The position numbers and the translations under genes were made by a program. Shown one piece after another: positions 45,953 through 57,848 of a stretch of 64,000 bases of DNA; the stretch's first letter is position 1, and each line of letters opens with the position of its first letter. Source of the DNA: Salvator merianae (Eukaryota > Chordata > Lepidosauria > Squamata > Teiidae); NCBI GenBank assembly GCA_003586115.2, contig QVOM02000029.1:23550829-23614828 (forward strand), in the 5' to 3' direction. Under the pieces are notes generated by a model. It saw nothing but the letters and a program-made list of their open reading frames with translations, had not been told where the DNA came from and made no database searches.

Positions 45953-46467
45953 AATGTATGAAAAGCCCACCTTAGTTTCTAGGGTTCATTTCCATGCTAG
46001 CTATGTTCCTGCTTATATGCATATGTTTGTATGTCTGTAGGTGTCCTTTCATATTAATTCAGTGTTCCTGACTGCCATGATATGTAATTGCGTCAATATC
46101 AGAATTCACACAGCACATAGCAGTACTGTCAATGTCCCATACAAGTATGAGGTATGCACATCCCTGTACACTCAAGGCACAGCAGGTGTTCTGAAACAGT
46201 GCAAGATGCAGGTGATCTTGCACTCCTCCAGCACACGTTCCACCGTAAGTACTCATTAGTTGGCTGTAAAGGCACAGCTGGAGTAAGCACCATGATAGCA
46301 CTCTGCTCTTCTATCACCACCATTTGTGCAGGACTATGTGGCCCACTTTCTTAGATGCAGATGAGACAGACCTGTTTCACTGACCACAAGAAATGGCCAG
46401 CTTCCAGGGCCATTTTCCATGTACAATGAAACTGATCCAGTCAGAGACATCATAGCCAGGGAATAAA
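45953..46467. other. no recognised feature
   Basis: Contains a small palindrome TGCAAGATGCAGGTGATCTTGCA-like near 46200. Nothing else recognised. Confidence 0.4.
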
Positions 46468-46966
46468 AGTCCCTTTCCACATTTATGTGGGCTATTCCAG
46501 TCCATGTAGCATAGATTAGTTAACATGTGCTATGCCGGAGTGGGCTACCAGTAGCCCTTTCCAAGGGTTGTCCACACTTGGACAGGTCATCACAGCTCAA
46601 CCCCCTCTGCTTTCTTTAAAGAGCCCTATGAGGCAGTCCGGAGAGTGAGAAGACCAGGGCTGAAAGCTCCTAACCATCACAGTTTCTGAGAGAGCCCTTT
46701 GCAGCAGCATGACACTTTCAGTATCATTTCCAGTGGGGTTTCTTGGAGTACCACTGGAAAGGGTCCCCCAGCATATTCTGGCCTATGTGGTTGTCCTTTG
46801 TGCATCGCCCTCTGTAGTCCAGAACATGGATATTAGTTCTGTTGTGGACCAGGATAAGAGTGATTGGTTAGGTGTGGCCCGCTGTAGTCCATGCTGGTGT
46901 GCAGATGGCAGGCCTTTATTCTGATATTTACACTGGAATAAAGGTATGTGTGAAAAGGACCAAAGT
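46468..46966. mobile_element. family B MITE-like repeat
   Basis: Left end AGTCCCTTTCCACATTTA pairs with the right end (reverse complement TGGTCCTTTTCACACATA). Interior shares AAGGGTCCCCCAGCATATTC with 41806-42372. Confidence 0.6.
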
Positions 46967-47559
46967 TTCCTGGCTGTGATGTTTGTGCTGTGAGGAGCAG
47001 TAGAAGGCAAACAGCATACCACAACTTTTTAAAGAGTGTCATGGAAGTAATGCTCTTTTTAGCACGTTGTGTGGCAAAACTTTTCTTAGACCTGCAGACC
47101 TCCTCTGGATTCTGCCAATATTGTGGAGTATGACTTTTTGATGCCTTCAAATTTTCATTAAGTATCCTGAAGAATTTCTTATCTACTTAACAATTTTTGT
47201 GGTTTCTTTTTGTTTTTCAAAGTTTTTCTTTTCTTGGAAATAGCGTAGACTTTGGGAGAGTTCGGTTCTTTACAAATATGAAGACAATGATCTGCATGAG
47301 AATTAGGTGGTTAAGAGGACAATTCATCCATATTCTAACCCCAATGGATTTTTAAAAAGCTACAGTACCTGAGCAAGAAGTAAAAGGTACTGACTAGGCT
47401 GAGAGCAAAGAAAAGAGTGGAGAAAATGAAGCAGTGGAGGGTGGGAATAAGGAAAGAAAGGCAAACAACTCAAATACGCAGGAAAGTGGGAGATAAAAAA
47501 TGCAGCACAATGACCATTAACATCTTTTGAGCACCTAATTTATAAACATTAATGCCTTA
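46967..47559. other. no recognised feature
   Basis: No repeat or gene recognised. Confidence 0.45.
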
Positions 47560-48110
47560 ATAAAGGATTAGTTTCTAAATTATGCAATATAATAAATGAC
47601 ATTCAATTGTCAGATTTAAAGGTTTTGCAACAGTCTTGGGAGATTGACTTGCAAATCAAGCTAGAAGGTAATGAATGGATGCAACTGATGTTAAATTAAA
47701 ATAGATCCAGTAAAGCAGCAAGAATCAAAGATATAAGACTGAACATTTCATACAAGTGGTAGCAAACACCACCTTCTTCCATTCATGGTGGGACTGTAAA
47801 AAAAATAATAAAAATCAACATGTTTAGACAATAATACATCAAGTAATTACATCATTATTATCTATATACATAGAATGGACTCCTGAGCTGAGTTCATTAC
47901 TTTTATTTTTAGGTGTAAATTTGCAAATCCCTCATAAGAAACTGATCAAATTCATGTTAACAGCAGCATTTTTAACCATTGCACAGAAATATAATTTTGA
48001 CACTAAAGATAGAAAATTGGTATTATAAACTATGAAACGTAGTAACAAGAGAACATATCGAGTTAGTTTCATTAGGATATAAGAAACTGCAATCTTTTAA
48101 TAACGAATGA
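47560..48110 (+). pseudogene. L1 LINE ORF2 C-terminal remnant
   Basis: Broken plus-strand blocks resemble the end of L1 ORF2: SWEIDLQIKLEGNEWMQL (about 47637-47690), a HGGTVKKI-like remnant of the Cys/Trp-rich region (47785-47805), and KKLIKFMLTAAFLTIAQKY (about 47937-47993). Many stops. Probably an old L1 fragment. I rate this from pattern only. Confidence 0.6.
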
Positions 48111-49005
48111 GATTAGATCAAACAAAAAAAATGAATCAACTGTATTCCACAATAAGTAAATTTTAGATAAATATAAATATATTAATGAATTATTTTATTC
48201 AAATTATATATGTATCCCATTTTGGTATAGATAAGGACATAGGTAGCAATTAACAGATATTAATTAGTCACACTAAGGGTAAAGTGATTTGAACAGATTA
48301 TTAAGGCACTTCAATATCTTTATTCACCTCCTGTGGCAGCAGCATTGCTGCCTCTGTCACCACCATTCAAGGGGACTTACGGGTCCCCTCAGTGATTTTA
48401 GTGTTTTTAAAGATATGGACCATTTCCTGCTTCAAATCCCCCACCATCCAATTTGAAACAGGGAATCCCACTTTGATTCAGAAGATGAAGCAAGCACTCC
48501 CTCCTGCCTGTCAAATTGTGGCAAGAGAATCCTCAGACTTGCTCCCACCCCACACAGTCAAATCAACGGTGTTTTTGAGACTGCAGTGTCAATATCACAG
48601 CTGATCCTTCTTTCTCCCAAGGGGGAGAGAAAACAGGATTAGCTATGATAGGGAGATTAGAGTCTCAGAATCACAGTCAATTGGGCAGGGAGGAACAAGC
48701 TTTTTCCACCCAGCAGATGGTGGTGAGGAAAGCCCTCACTACCATTTGACAGAGATCATAGTATATTCAACTTAAAGAGAAGCAGATTTCTTCTCTTTAA
48801 GGTGAAGAGACAGTCCACTCTGCTTAGAGTACCTTGCCTTTCTCATCTGTATTCCACCTGAGTATATGGCAATAACTGTTTCTGAAGGCTGATATGCTAG
48901 GTTTTTGGAGTTCCTCTAGCTGAGTTTTCCCTTTGCAAATATTTTGATACTGAATGTAGGTTGGGTCCCTATATATATATCTTAATATATACATACATTA
49001 AAAAG
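48111..49005. other. no recognised feature
   Basis: AT-rich first half. The second half (48300-48800) is more balanced with short self-complementary patches, but no family is recognised. Confidence 0.4.
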
Positions 49006-49165
49006 TGGCTCAAAAGTAGCTTAGATGAGGTAGCATGTGGCAGTCAGTGTTCCCATTCCACCTCAAATCCACATTAAAGGACAGAAAATGCACTTTTGCT
49101 GTCCATTTTCTGGCTTTCAGTGTGGATAAGATGTGAGAACATGAGCATGCAGTGCCAACTTCTTG
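49006..49165. mobile_element. short MITE (family D)
   Basis: CAAAAGTAGCTTAGATGAGG on the left and TGTGAGAACATGAGCATGC on the right resemble the ends at 23097-23243. An internal stem pairs GGACAGAAAATGCAC with the complement in TGCTGTCCATTTTCTGG. Confidence 0.55.
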
Positions 49166-49169
49166 TAGG

Positions 49170-49700
49170 CTGCTTAGGCAACATCTTCAGTGCAAAGACT
49201 CATTTGTAGCTGGTGGTATTGGTGCAGCTTGTCTTATGTTCTTTGTGTGTATGCATTCTATGGCAGAACCTGAACTGCACTGCTGGACTGGACCAATAGC
49301 ACTTGGGCAACACTATAACCGCACTGCACACTGGTCTACTGGGATGGGAAGTTGTGTCTGCATGGCTATGGCATTGGCATGTACCCTGGCAAGAAAAAGA
49401 TGCCAGAGTTCAAAGGGGAGACTACTTTGCAGTGTTCTCCCTTATATTCCCCAGCAGTAGATCAACCCAGTGGCTCATGTGAGGATGACAGCAAGCTGCT
49501 GGGTGTAAAGAGTCCAGCACCGTTTCATCAGACTCTCAAAAATAGTCCCAAAAGTGTGCCACTTCTGGGCATCTGACTAAAAAAAGGCCTGGGCAGTAAC
49601 TCTGGAAGCTGGGAACCTTCACTCCCAGCCTCTGAGGTTAGGTTGGGCTCAGCTACCATGGTGAAGATGGCTCTTGGCCCACACTGCCTTCTGTCCCTCT
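49170..49700. mobile_element. family B-like fragment
   Basis: AAAGAGTCCAGCACCGTTTC and CTGGAAGCTGGGAACC match blocks of the copy at 62215-62590. Ends unclear. Confidence 0.45.
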
Positions 49701-50499
49701 GATCTTAGATCTGATTGCTCTATCCAGTCCAAGACTGAACAGGATAATGCCTTCCATGTGGAAATTGCCTTTGTTTTCCTCGAAGTTTACTTGTTGTTGT
49801 GTTGATCTGAATTAGATCATGCAGCAACCTAAAGGCTGTTCCAGTTTTTAATAGGCTTCCCCCAACTATGTATTCAAGGAAAATATAAAGGCTATCACCT
49901 ACACTCTCCATTTTCCTGAAGAAACAAAATGCCTCTTTCTTGAAGCCTTGGTAAGCATTGGCCTCTTTATGTTTGGCTAAAGGTGGCTAAAGGTGGACAT
50001 TAATACCCTCCCCCTAGGAGCAACAGCAAAATTTAACAACTTTATTGCAAATTAAAACTGAGGCAAAAATATAAAAATTGAACAAAAAGGTAAAGTAAAA
50101 GTCTAGGTTGGTTGTTGTAAATGAAAGGTTGCCAGCTTCATATAAGGAGGATAATTCCAAACCTCAGTCTAACTGCACTATGTCTTCTTGATGCTTGGAA
50201 GGCTGTTTAAGTTACTTGGGTTTCAGGTTGCAGGGTCACGTCTGCACAAGATGAAAAAGGACTCTCCTTGTCAGCTTGAAAAGTGCTGCAATGGCACATC
50301 ACCAGAGGCGTCCTTAGTGCAGAGCATACAAATCACTCCAAGGTCACTTGTGATCCTCATGCACTCCCATAGTCACTATGTGGAAGGACTACAATGACCA
50401 CCCTCCTGCACTTTCTTCATCCTGGCAAAAATAAGGTTCAGATAAAGTCTTCAGCCATTTCCTGTGTGGACTAGGAAGGTCACAGCCCCTGCTAGGCTA
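49701..50499. other. no recognised feature
   Basis: No repeat or gene recognised. Confidence 0.4.
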
Positions 50500-50646
50500 A
50501 TCCATCTGCACGGGGAATATAGGCTGGTACAGGGGCCACTGAAATGGAACAGGGAGCATGAGGAAGGGAGCATGGATTCTTATTCCAGTTTAGCAAGGGT
50601 ACCCATTTGATGCTGCACCAAACTGTACCTCTGAAATGGGTCCTAC
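50500..50646. mobile_element. family B-like repeat, left of the ERV
   Basis: GCTGCACCAAACTGTACC and CTGAAATGGGTCCTAC are family B blocks. The repeat resumes at 54916 beyond the retrovirus, which therefore inserted into it. Confidence 0.5.
50643..50646 (+). repeat. ERV target-site duplication CTAC, left
   Basis: CTAC precedes the left LTR, and the same four bases follow the right LTR at 54916-54919. A 4-bp duplication is the usual gammaretroviral size. Confidence 0.8.
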
Positions 50647-50977
50647 TGATATGGTAAAAATATAAAATTATGATTATACTTACAGAAATCTTGAAGTAAG
50701 ATTTTTAACTGATCTATGCGACATGTTTTAAGGTTAATAAGTAATTATGTCAACTTGACAAAGCTTTATGTAGGACAGTAAATAAGGTGATGTTCTCTGA
50801 ACAAAGGTTTGTTGAATCAACTATACGTAATTATCAAGTATATATTTTCAGAAGATGTTATGACCTGTCAAGTAGAAAGGGACTTTCCAAAGTAAGCTTG
50901 TTCCTCAAATGTAGGAATCAAGTTTGGCTAAAAACCCAATGTACAAGTTCTGTGTTGAATCAGCTTAATAACTTTCT
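50647..50977 (+). repeat. ERV left LTR, truncated (331 of 645 bp)
   Basis: Matches the right LTR from its first base (TGATATGG) to AATAACTTTCT with two differences (A/G near 50708, C/T near 50826). It then stops matching, lacking the TATA box, polyadenylation signal and U5. Confidence 0.92.
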
Positions 50978-52025
50978 TCTTTTTGTGTTGGCATGGTCAT
51001 GGCTGCTTTTTCAGTTGTTCTTTTGGCCCAGTGGGATTTGCTTTGTACCGCATCTATCCAGCCATCTACATATGGAAAATCAGAAAGTCTACCTAATTCT
51101 CCTAACATGTCTTGCATTTTTAATACTGGTGCAAGATCCCTTCATACAAGTTTCCTTCAAGAGGGTCAATTGCCACGCATGTGCACACATCCTCTAAAGC
51201 TCCTACTGTTGGACTTTCAGGGCTTGTTATTTTTGCATGGACTTCCTCTTCCTGGGGTCAAGTGCTTCCTGGAAGGATGGCCATTCCTTCACACAAAACC
51301 GCCACACCCCTTCTTCTATACATTCAGGTCCCACCCATTTCTACCTGCCTTTCTAGTGGGACTACTTATGGACACAAAGCGAAGGGTAAGTGGATAACAA
51401 TAGGGATAGACAAACAATCACAGAAAGCTGGCCAGCACATGGTCGCCCGGACTGGAACCGCAGCTTCCCTCAAGCACTTAGGTAAGCGGCTAAGTCACCT
51501 TGCCAAAAACCTCATTCTCACACACAACAATCACACAACAACAAACAATTTCCTCCCAACACAATACAATACAATATAATTCCTATAAATTCCTACCCAT
51601 TAAACACTCGGCTCCAAGGAATAACTATTTTCCCTGGCCCGCTACTCCTTCGGAACCTAAGGTACAAGGCACGTCTGCTCTTGTCCTTGGTCCCGCTTCG
51701 GCGGCTATTGCCCCGGTACTACCTCGGCAGTTCCCCTCTGGAACCCCGGTACACCCGGATCTGGTACTTCCTCGGTAGTTCCCTTCTGGAACCCCGGTAC
51801 GTTTCCTCGGTAGCTCCCTTCTGGAGCCCCAGTACACTTCCTCGGTAGCCTTTGTGAAGAAAGCAAATTGCAATGAACTAAGCTGCTAGAAGATAACTTT
51901 GCTGCTTATTTGGTGCATTTCTAAAAATAGGAACGATCACCGCCCCCTCCTATGGGTCCTGAAGTTTGTTAAATACAGTGTTATTAACCCCTCTCTAATA
52001 CTATTAAGGTTGTAGGATACCCATC
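50978..52025. other. unassigned ERV-internal region with short tandem motif
   Basis: It replaces the missing left-LTR half, leader and gag-pol. No retroviral protein motif is seen in its three plus-strand open frames. At 51711-51850 a ~35-46 bp unit containing CTCGGTAGTTCCC and TGGAACCCCGGTAC is repeated three to four times. The section around 51414-51510 looks tRNA-like on the other strand. Confidence 0.55.
51414..51510 (-). mobile_element. possible tRNA-derived SINE head, antisense
   Basis: On the minus strand GGTTCCAGTCC (plus 51449-51459) fits the B-box pattern GGTTCNANNCC, and an A-box-like TTAGCCGCTTACC lies about 40 bases upstream on that strand. Neither body nor tail is recognised, so it may be coincidence. 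Confidence 0.35.
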
Positions 52026-54221
52026 ATGGATTTATTGGTCCAGAATAAAGCTGGCCCAAGAAAAATAGAGGTTGATAAATTGTCCCCAAATATTGAATTT
52101 AAAACTTTTAAGGAAAAAGACTGCCCTGGAAAGGAGAGATCTGATAACCAGAAGGGCTATCCTGGATCAAGACTCGGAAGAGGAATTCAATGGCTATGGC
52201 TGTTTGGGACCGGCAACCAAACAGACCATGCCCAACAACACCTTATGCCACTCTCTGACCTGGAGAAAGGAGAGCTTCGGCATGGTGCAACAAAGAGGCA
52301 TGACTTACCCACAGCCCGAGTATGGGCCAAGCATTTGTATTGCTATTGCATTTCTGTTGATTCTAATATTAGCTTTTCTCATTTTGATATGGTACTGACA
52401 TGTGTGCCTACAGGACATTGCAATCCGGTATACCCTTGGGAAGTTACAACTGGGAATGGGACCAAGTTGTGTGTGGTCAGCTAGGAGGGCCAATAGAGGT
52501 ATGGACTTCCAGGACAAAGAAGCAAAATATCTGATAGGATAGGTTGGGTGAATCTTAATAGGTGTAAAGTTACTGTTGGGATAAGTGAAGCAGAATTTTT
52601 AAGCTTACATCCGTATGGAAATAACTTTTACCCATGTGTACCTGAAAGTTACACAATTTGGATTCATTTTAGTCAACAATGTTGGGTTAAATGGAGAACG
52701 TATGGCTGTATAGAAACAATTGAAGCCTTAAAACTCAGCTATTGTGGCAACACTGTTATGGTTAATGCACCCATACTGTACTGTGGAGCAGGTGTACTAC
52801 GAAGCCCCCCTGGATGGCAAGGTAAATGTGTCACTTGGGGTTTAAGAAGAAAGAGAAGTACCTCAGTTACCTTATCATCAAATTGCACTGAATGCATATA
52901 AACTACCCTATACCGTGTTAACATACATGAGAAATCTAAAATCAATTTGACCCAGACCTTAATTTATTAAAGTATAAAACCTAAATGTTGTGAATCAATA
53001 GTAATTGAAAGACCTGTTTCCCTGGAAGCTAGGAATATGTTCATAGATATGGCTGAAAAGGTTGGTAAAACATTGATTGTATGTAATTGTTATGTCTGTG
53101 GCGGAACCAACATGGGAGAACAATGACCATGGGAAGCTGCAGAGATATTTGATGAAGATTGGCAAAGGTTAAATTTTGCTAATGCCACTTATAATCGGAA
53201 AAAGTTTTATGAGTGGGCACTTAAAACCAGCATAATAGGCCAGAGATGTGTATCTAGAATTTGTGATTCCACGTATATTAATCATGTAGGGGAAACAGTT
53301 TGCTTGAATACTATAACTTTTAATGATAGTCAGACATTTTGGTGGTCCGGAACTAATCAAACCCGATTTGAATATTACTGGATAGCTGAACCATTGGACA
53401 GTACATGGAGTGATGGAGGAAATGTCACGCTTAGATGGACAGCTCCAGATGGATATTATTTCATTTGTGGTAAAAAAGCATATGAAAGGTTACCTCTAAA
53501 CTGGTGTGGTACTTGTATATTGGGAAACATTAGACCCAGTTTCTTTCTTTTACCTATAGCACAGGGAGAGAAACGTGGAATACCTGGGATGAAGAGCAAT
53601 GACCAGCAGAAAGGATTATTCAAGTTTATGGTCCAGCAACTTAGGCCCGGAATTGAATGTATGGCTATTCATTCAATGTATGGCTATGGGACCCCTATAT
53701 ATACTAAATAGAATAATTAGATTGCAAGCTGTATTGGAGATAGTTACAAATGAAACTGCTTTAGCTTTGAATATATTAGCAAAACAACACAAAGATACTT
53801 GTTGCTGTTTACCAGAACAGATTAATTTTGGATTGGCTCCTTGCCATGGAGGGCAGAGCTTGTGAGAAATTGCTGTCTCCTATTGGAAGATGTAGGAAAA
53901 GTAGTACAAGATATTAATGATAGAATGGTAAGATTAGCCCATGTTCCAGTGCAAACTTGGAAACCTTTGATAGAATGGCCAACAACGGAGGGATGGTTTT
54001 CCTGGATTGGAGGACTGGAAGGAATTATAGGAGCTATATGTGTATTATTATTGCTTTGCATTTCATTACCTTGTATTATCTCACTAATTAATGGACTATG
54101 AGGTATGATGGAACATATTGCAGATAATAGAAGTGCGGTACATATGATGATGTTACAAATGTATACACCCATATATCAAGATGATAAAGGAGATATTGAG
54201 GATATTGAAGATAGTGATTAG
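52026..54221 (+). pseudogene. retroviral env pseudogene (gamma-type)
   Basis: Remnant of an envelope gene, which in a live virus makes the surface and transmembrane proteins for entry. Seen in order: a leader with a long hydrophobic run (52333-52395); a surface-subunit region with many Cys/Trp and NxT/S sites; a C-Y-V-C motif (53088-53099), the CxxC of gamma-type surface subunits; a heptad-like helix region from about 53715; a damaged Cys cluster near 53855; and a membrane span (about 54000-54090) with a short tail to 54221. Breaks: stops after the hydrophobic leader, at about 52482, 52900, 53124-53126 and 54099-54101, and frame changes near 53690 and between 53780 and 53880. R-R-K-R at 52845-52856 lies mid-surface and is probably not the cleavage site. 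Confidence 0.85.
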
Positions 54222-54260
54222 TGATACTGACCCCTATTAAAAATTGTGATCAGTATCAGA

Positions 54261-54269
54261 GGGGGGAGT
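54261..54269 (+). promoter_or_regulatory. ERV polypurine tract
   Basis: AGGGGGGAG immediately before the right LTR, the expected primer for plus-strand synthesis. Confidence 0.8.
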
Positions 54270-54769
54270 TGATATGGTAAAAATATAAAATTATGATTAT
54301 ACTTACAGAAATCTTGAAGTAAGATTTTTAACTGGTCTATGCGACATGTTTTAAGGTTAATAAGTAATTATGTCAACTTGACAAAGCTTTATGTAGGACA
54401 GTAAATAAGGTGATGTTCTCTGAACAAAGGTTTGTTGAATCAACTATATGTAATTATCAAGTATATATTTTCAGAAGATGTTATGACCTGTCAAGTAGAA
54501 AGGGACTTTCCAAAGTAAGCTTGTTCCTCAAATGTAGGAATCAAGTTTGGCTAAAAACCCAATGTACAAGTTCTGTGTTGAATCAGCTTAATAACTTTCT
54601 GAATTTTATGTCATGACGCTCCTGTAAAACAGATACTACTGATATTTTGTATTAGCTAAGTCCAAAGTATGACCTCTTGTTGAATCTGCTTATTGATTTG
54701 TTGATTTAAGGAATGAACATGTAATTAATTAGTAACTTTTACAGACTGCTACGTTCACTGTTTTAACTG

Positions 54770-54778
54770 TATAAAAAG
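54770..54778 (+). promoter_or_regulatory. LTR TATA box
   Basis: TATAAAAAG, about 75 bases before the polyadenylation signal, as in a compact retroviral LTR. Confidence 0.7.
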
Positions 54779-54847
54779 AGACTGATTCTTGAGATAGTTA
54801 CGCAGCTTTATGAAAGATCCTCTGCGTCAGTTATTTGCTTGCAAGCA

Positions 54848-54853
54848 AATAAA
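54848..54853 (+). terminator. LTR polyadenylation signal AATAAA
   Basis: AATAAA followed within 60 bases by T-rich sequence. Present only in the right LTR. Confidence 0.7.
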
Positions 54854-54915
54854 AAGGCTTTCCTTGATGAATCCAGTTGTCTCCTAGATCTTCTTTACTT
54901 GTTTTTCCCGTAACA

Positions 54916-55590
54916 CTACTAGTGTTCCAAAGCCAGTAACTTTTGTTCCTGGCCATTGGAGTCCTCGTAGCAGACTCCAAAGGTCACATGGCCTTTGGAG
55001 AAGTGTGGGGCAGTACTTGGGCTATCCAAGAACAGCCGTCTGAAGTGCAGGAACAGTTCCAGCTGGAGTGGTCCAGCCCCTGCAAATACAGAAACTGCCT
55101 TTAACAGCTTCCACATGGTCCTGTAGGATCATGTCAGCTGCCTCAGGGGAATGCCAGGTTTGCACACTAGACTGGGCACCAGGAGGTTGCACCTCCCATG
55201 CCTACTCTGTCTGCACCAGGATAAACATTGGAGGGGCTCTTGGAATAAAAATCACACTGGAGACTGCTCCAAGGAGAGACTGCTTTAAAACATGCCCAGT
55301 GGTGGATTAGACCAGCCATCCGCTATATGGACAACTTCTCTAGTCCAGCCAGCATATGGAGCGCAATGTTGCTTTGCCAGGTTCCTGGAAATGGCCCCAG
55401 AAATGGCCCTTTTCTGCATACCTGCCCCAAATAGCAAACCCAGAGGCTACGGACATTTGTTTCTGGTTGGACTGAGCCACAGCAGAGAAGATGGTTCCCA
55501 GCATTTGCCCAAGGTTACTTGATCTAGGCCTAGACTGACTTCTGCAGCATGTTTCAGTGTGTACAGTGCAAAAGTTGCCTTTCATTCCTT
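54916..55590. mobile_element. family B-like repeat, right of the ERV
   Basis: It begins with the CTAC target duplication and continues the repeat interrupted at 50646 (AGTGTTCCAAAGCCAGTAAC, then GGTCCAGCCCCTGC). Confidence 0.5.
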
Positions 55591-56554
55591 AGTTTGTGGT
55601 TTGATCAGTGGCGACTGGTGGCTGTAAGCTGCTGAGACAGTACAGAGGCCTGGAGGTCCTGCGAACAGCCATGGTGTGCTTCGCACAGGGCACAAACACC
55701 GGGCTTAAAGCCACTGGCCACTGCTGGGTTTGACAGCATGTTTCCAACCTCTAGGACCAGACCACATGTGCCTCTGGCTCAGCAGGCAGCTTTTTTCACT
55801 GCTGTGTAATAGCAATGTAAGTCACAAAAAGAGAAAAGAAAAATTCACAACAGTCCTCTTTTACAGGCACTCTTCAGCAGACATTTGCTTCTAGCGAAAA
55901 TTAAACAGAAGACCTGATGCATCTGTCTAATGTTTTCTCTTCTCACCCTGAAGTTTGTATCCTCCCTCAAGGCATAAAGTGGAAAGAAGATTTCCAGTCC
56001 TCTTTGGAATTTGCAGGTGTCAGCACTCCTCTGGTACTATCTGATTGGCATTAGACTTTTAAATCTCCTAGTTCTAACCTCATGGACAATCTAGGATTGT
56101 ATCCATCCCTGGCTGAAACTTCATTATATTGCTGACATGTGAGCAATAATTTGACCCTTGCCTACCTCAGGACATGTTAGGCATCACAAGGCATGTTAGA
56201 CCAAGGAAGTACTCAAAAACTCAAAATGACACATCAAAACATTAAACTATTCCCACAAATGTACAGTGGTACCAAAGCCAGTATCTAAGAATCACTCCAG
56301 ACCTGAACTACTGATCTCTGAACTGTATTTTGATCTACTGATATCAAAACAAATTTTGAAAATGAAAGGCTTCCAGATGGAACCCTGTTCCTTTCTAGCT
56401 ATCTTTGCAAAAATGTTATGTGAATCACCATTCAGCTGTATTTGAAAACTTATTTTTTATGTTTTGAAACTGAATATTCTGGTTAAAATACAAATCCAGA
56501 TTATGTGCAAAAACACTGTTGTGGGTGTCATCACAAGAAGCATTCTATAGAGGA
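55591..56554. other. no recognised feature
   Basis: No repeat or gene recognised. Confidence 0.45.
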
Positions 56555-56960
56555 GAAATGATGAGTAAAGAGAGATCGTTGATATAGAGAGATTTGTTGG
56601 AAAATGATAATGGAAGATATAAAATTAAATCATTAGAGCAACTAAAATTAGAAGGTTATAAAATACAATGACTTTCACATCGGCAATTATTTGAAAGATT
56701 TGAAATTGATGAAAGGGACAGATGAAAAGACTGGTTTTGTACAATCTGAAACAGAATTGACAAAGCAATTGTGTATGGGTGATGACCATATTATTGCTAA
56801 AATTTATTAACTGTTGAAATTTGAAATGGAAAAAGAGCAAATTAAAGACTATATGATAAAATATGCAAATAATTTTGGTTATAGCAAACAGACAGTTTAA
56901 TGGGAAAATATGAGGACAAAGAGATTGAAATGAGCTGTGAGAGGCATCTTGGATTTTTCA
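56555..56960 (+). pseudogene. L1 LINE ORF2 fragment (post-RT region)
   Basis: Plus-strand blocks, with stops between: ENDNGRYKIKSLEQLKLEG (from 56600), LSHRQLFERFEIDERDR (from about 56671) and EKEQIKDYMIKYANNFGYSK (from 56829). Their order and spacing match the region downstream of the reverse transcriptase in L1 ORF2. A second, later part of L1 ORF2 lies at 47560-48110, and the two are separate insertions. Confidence 0.72.
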
Positions 56961-57124
56961 AGCTGTTTTAAAAAAAGGAAAATACCAACCAGCCAAGAAA
57001 TGCTTGATGCGTTGCTAATACTGTGTAGAAGGACTTTTTCCTGATCTCCCATTTTTTGTAAATCTCCTTGTCATTACTTGTGTGACAAAAAAATAAACAA
57101 AAAACTGATGGGTTTGCTGTTGTA

Positions 57125-57325
57125 ATTATTGGGTACCACCGAGTTATGGGCGATTCCTGGTTGACTGCATGGACACCTCCATAGGCACCTCTGTGCAGTT
57201 TTCTTGGCAGAGATACAGAAGTGGTTTGCCTTTGCCTAGTTCTGGGGAGATTGGGGATCAAACCAGTGATTCTCTGCTTTCCAGGAATTTGCTCTACCAC
57301 TGAGATATACCCCCACCTATTGGAT
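57125..57325 (-). mobile_element. tRNA-derived SINE, antisense
   Basis: On the minus strand the A box ATATCTCAGTGGTAGAG (plus 57292-57308) and the B box GGTTTGATCCC (plus 57251-57261) are in tRNA order. They are followed by the conserved block with plus-strand CAGTTTTCTTGGCAGAGATA. Confidence 0.78.
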
Positions 57326-57484
57326 GAGTTAGTGGCCATGATATGTTCTTGAAACTCTAATGAAACCCATGGATGTGGAAAAGTTGGTTATTCCTATATT
57401 GACCTCTTGCAGATGCTTTTCTCAGATGGGTAGAATTTGCTTGTTCCAAGGTACATTAAATTCTGAATGTAGTGATGTGGGGCT

Positions 57485-57720
57485 TTTCTAGCCTTCAGAG
57501 TGAATTAGAGTTGATATGGGAACTGTAGCTGCCACCTGATCTAAGCCCCCTATGAGCTGGTTTTTAAAATCTGTTTGGATGGAATCTCAGGGATGAAATC
57601 TTAGGGAGTGTTCAGACAAGCTATTTTGGTTGCCTTTGGAGTGAATCTGAGCTGAAGTGGTCACAAATTCTTTCATGGAGGTCACCCACACACCTCTCCA
57701 TAGCTGGTTTCAGTAGCCTC
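57485..57720. mobile_element. MITE family D-like fragment
   Basis: ATATGGGAACTGTAGCTGCC and ACCTGATCTAAGC resemble the right ends of the copies at 23097 and 49006. Ends not resolved. Confidence 0.4.
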
Positions 57721-57848
57721 TTCTGCATTTGGCTTTTGAGTGCATTCAGGGTGACCTTTCCCTTTAGCTTGCGTTCCTGAGTGAGCAGAGGAGGGAGTCA
57801 GCTGACATCGCTGCCTCCCATTTGTTCAACCTTCAAAATGTAGCCGAT

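Larger units (their letters stand above)
50647..54915 (+). mobile_element. deleted endogenous retrovirus with env remnant
   Basis: Provirus bounded by TG...CA termini and CTAC duplications. In order: a partial left LTR (50647-50977), about 1 kb not resembling gag or pol, a broken env (about 52026-54221), a purine tract AGGGGGGAG (54261-54269) and a 645-bp right LTR. No protease, reverse transcriptase or integrase motif is seen, so it could only have moved with proteins from another element. Expression would start from the LTR. Confidence 0.85.
54271..54915 (+). repeat. ERV right LTR, complete (645 bp)
   Basis: It starts TGATATGG and ends GTAACA. A TATA-like TATAAAAAG box is at 54770-54778 and AATAAA at 54848-54853, so U3, R and U5 can be placed. 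Confidence 0.9.

Noticed and set aside
52845..52856. R-R-K-R as the env cleavage site
   Set aside because: Surface-subunit sequence, including the CxxC motif, continues well downstream, so the site is in the wrong place.
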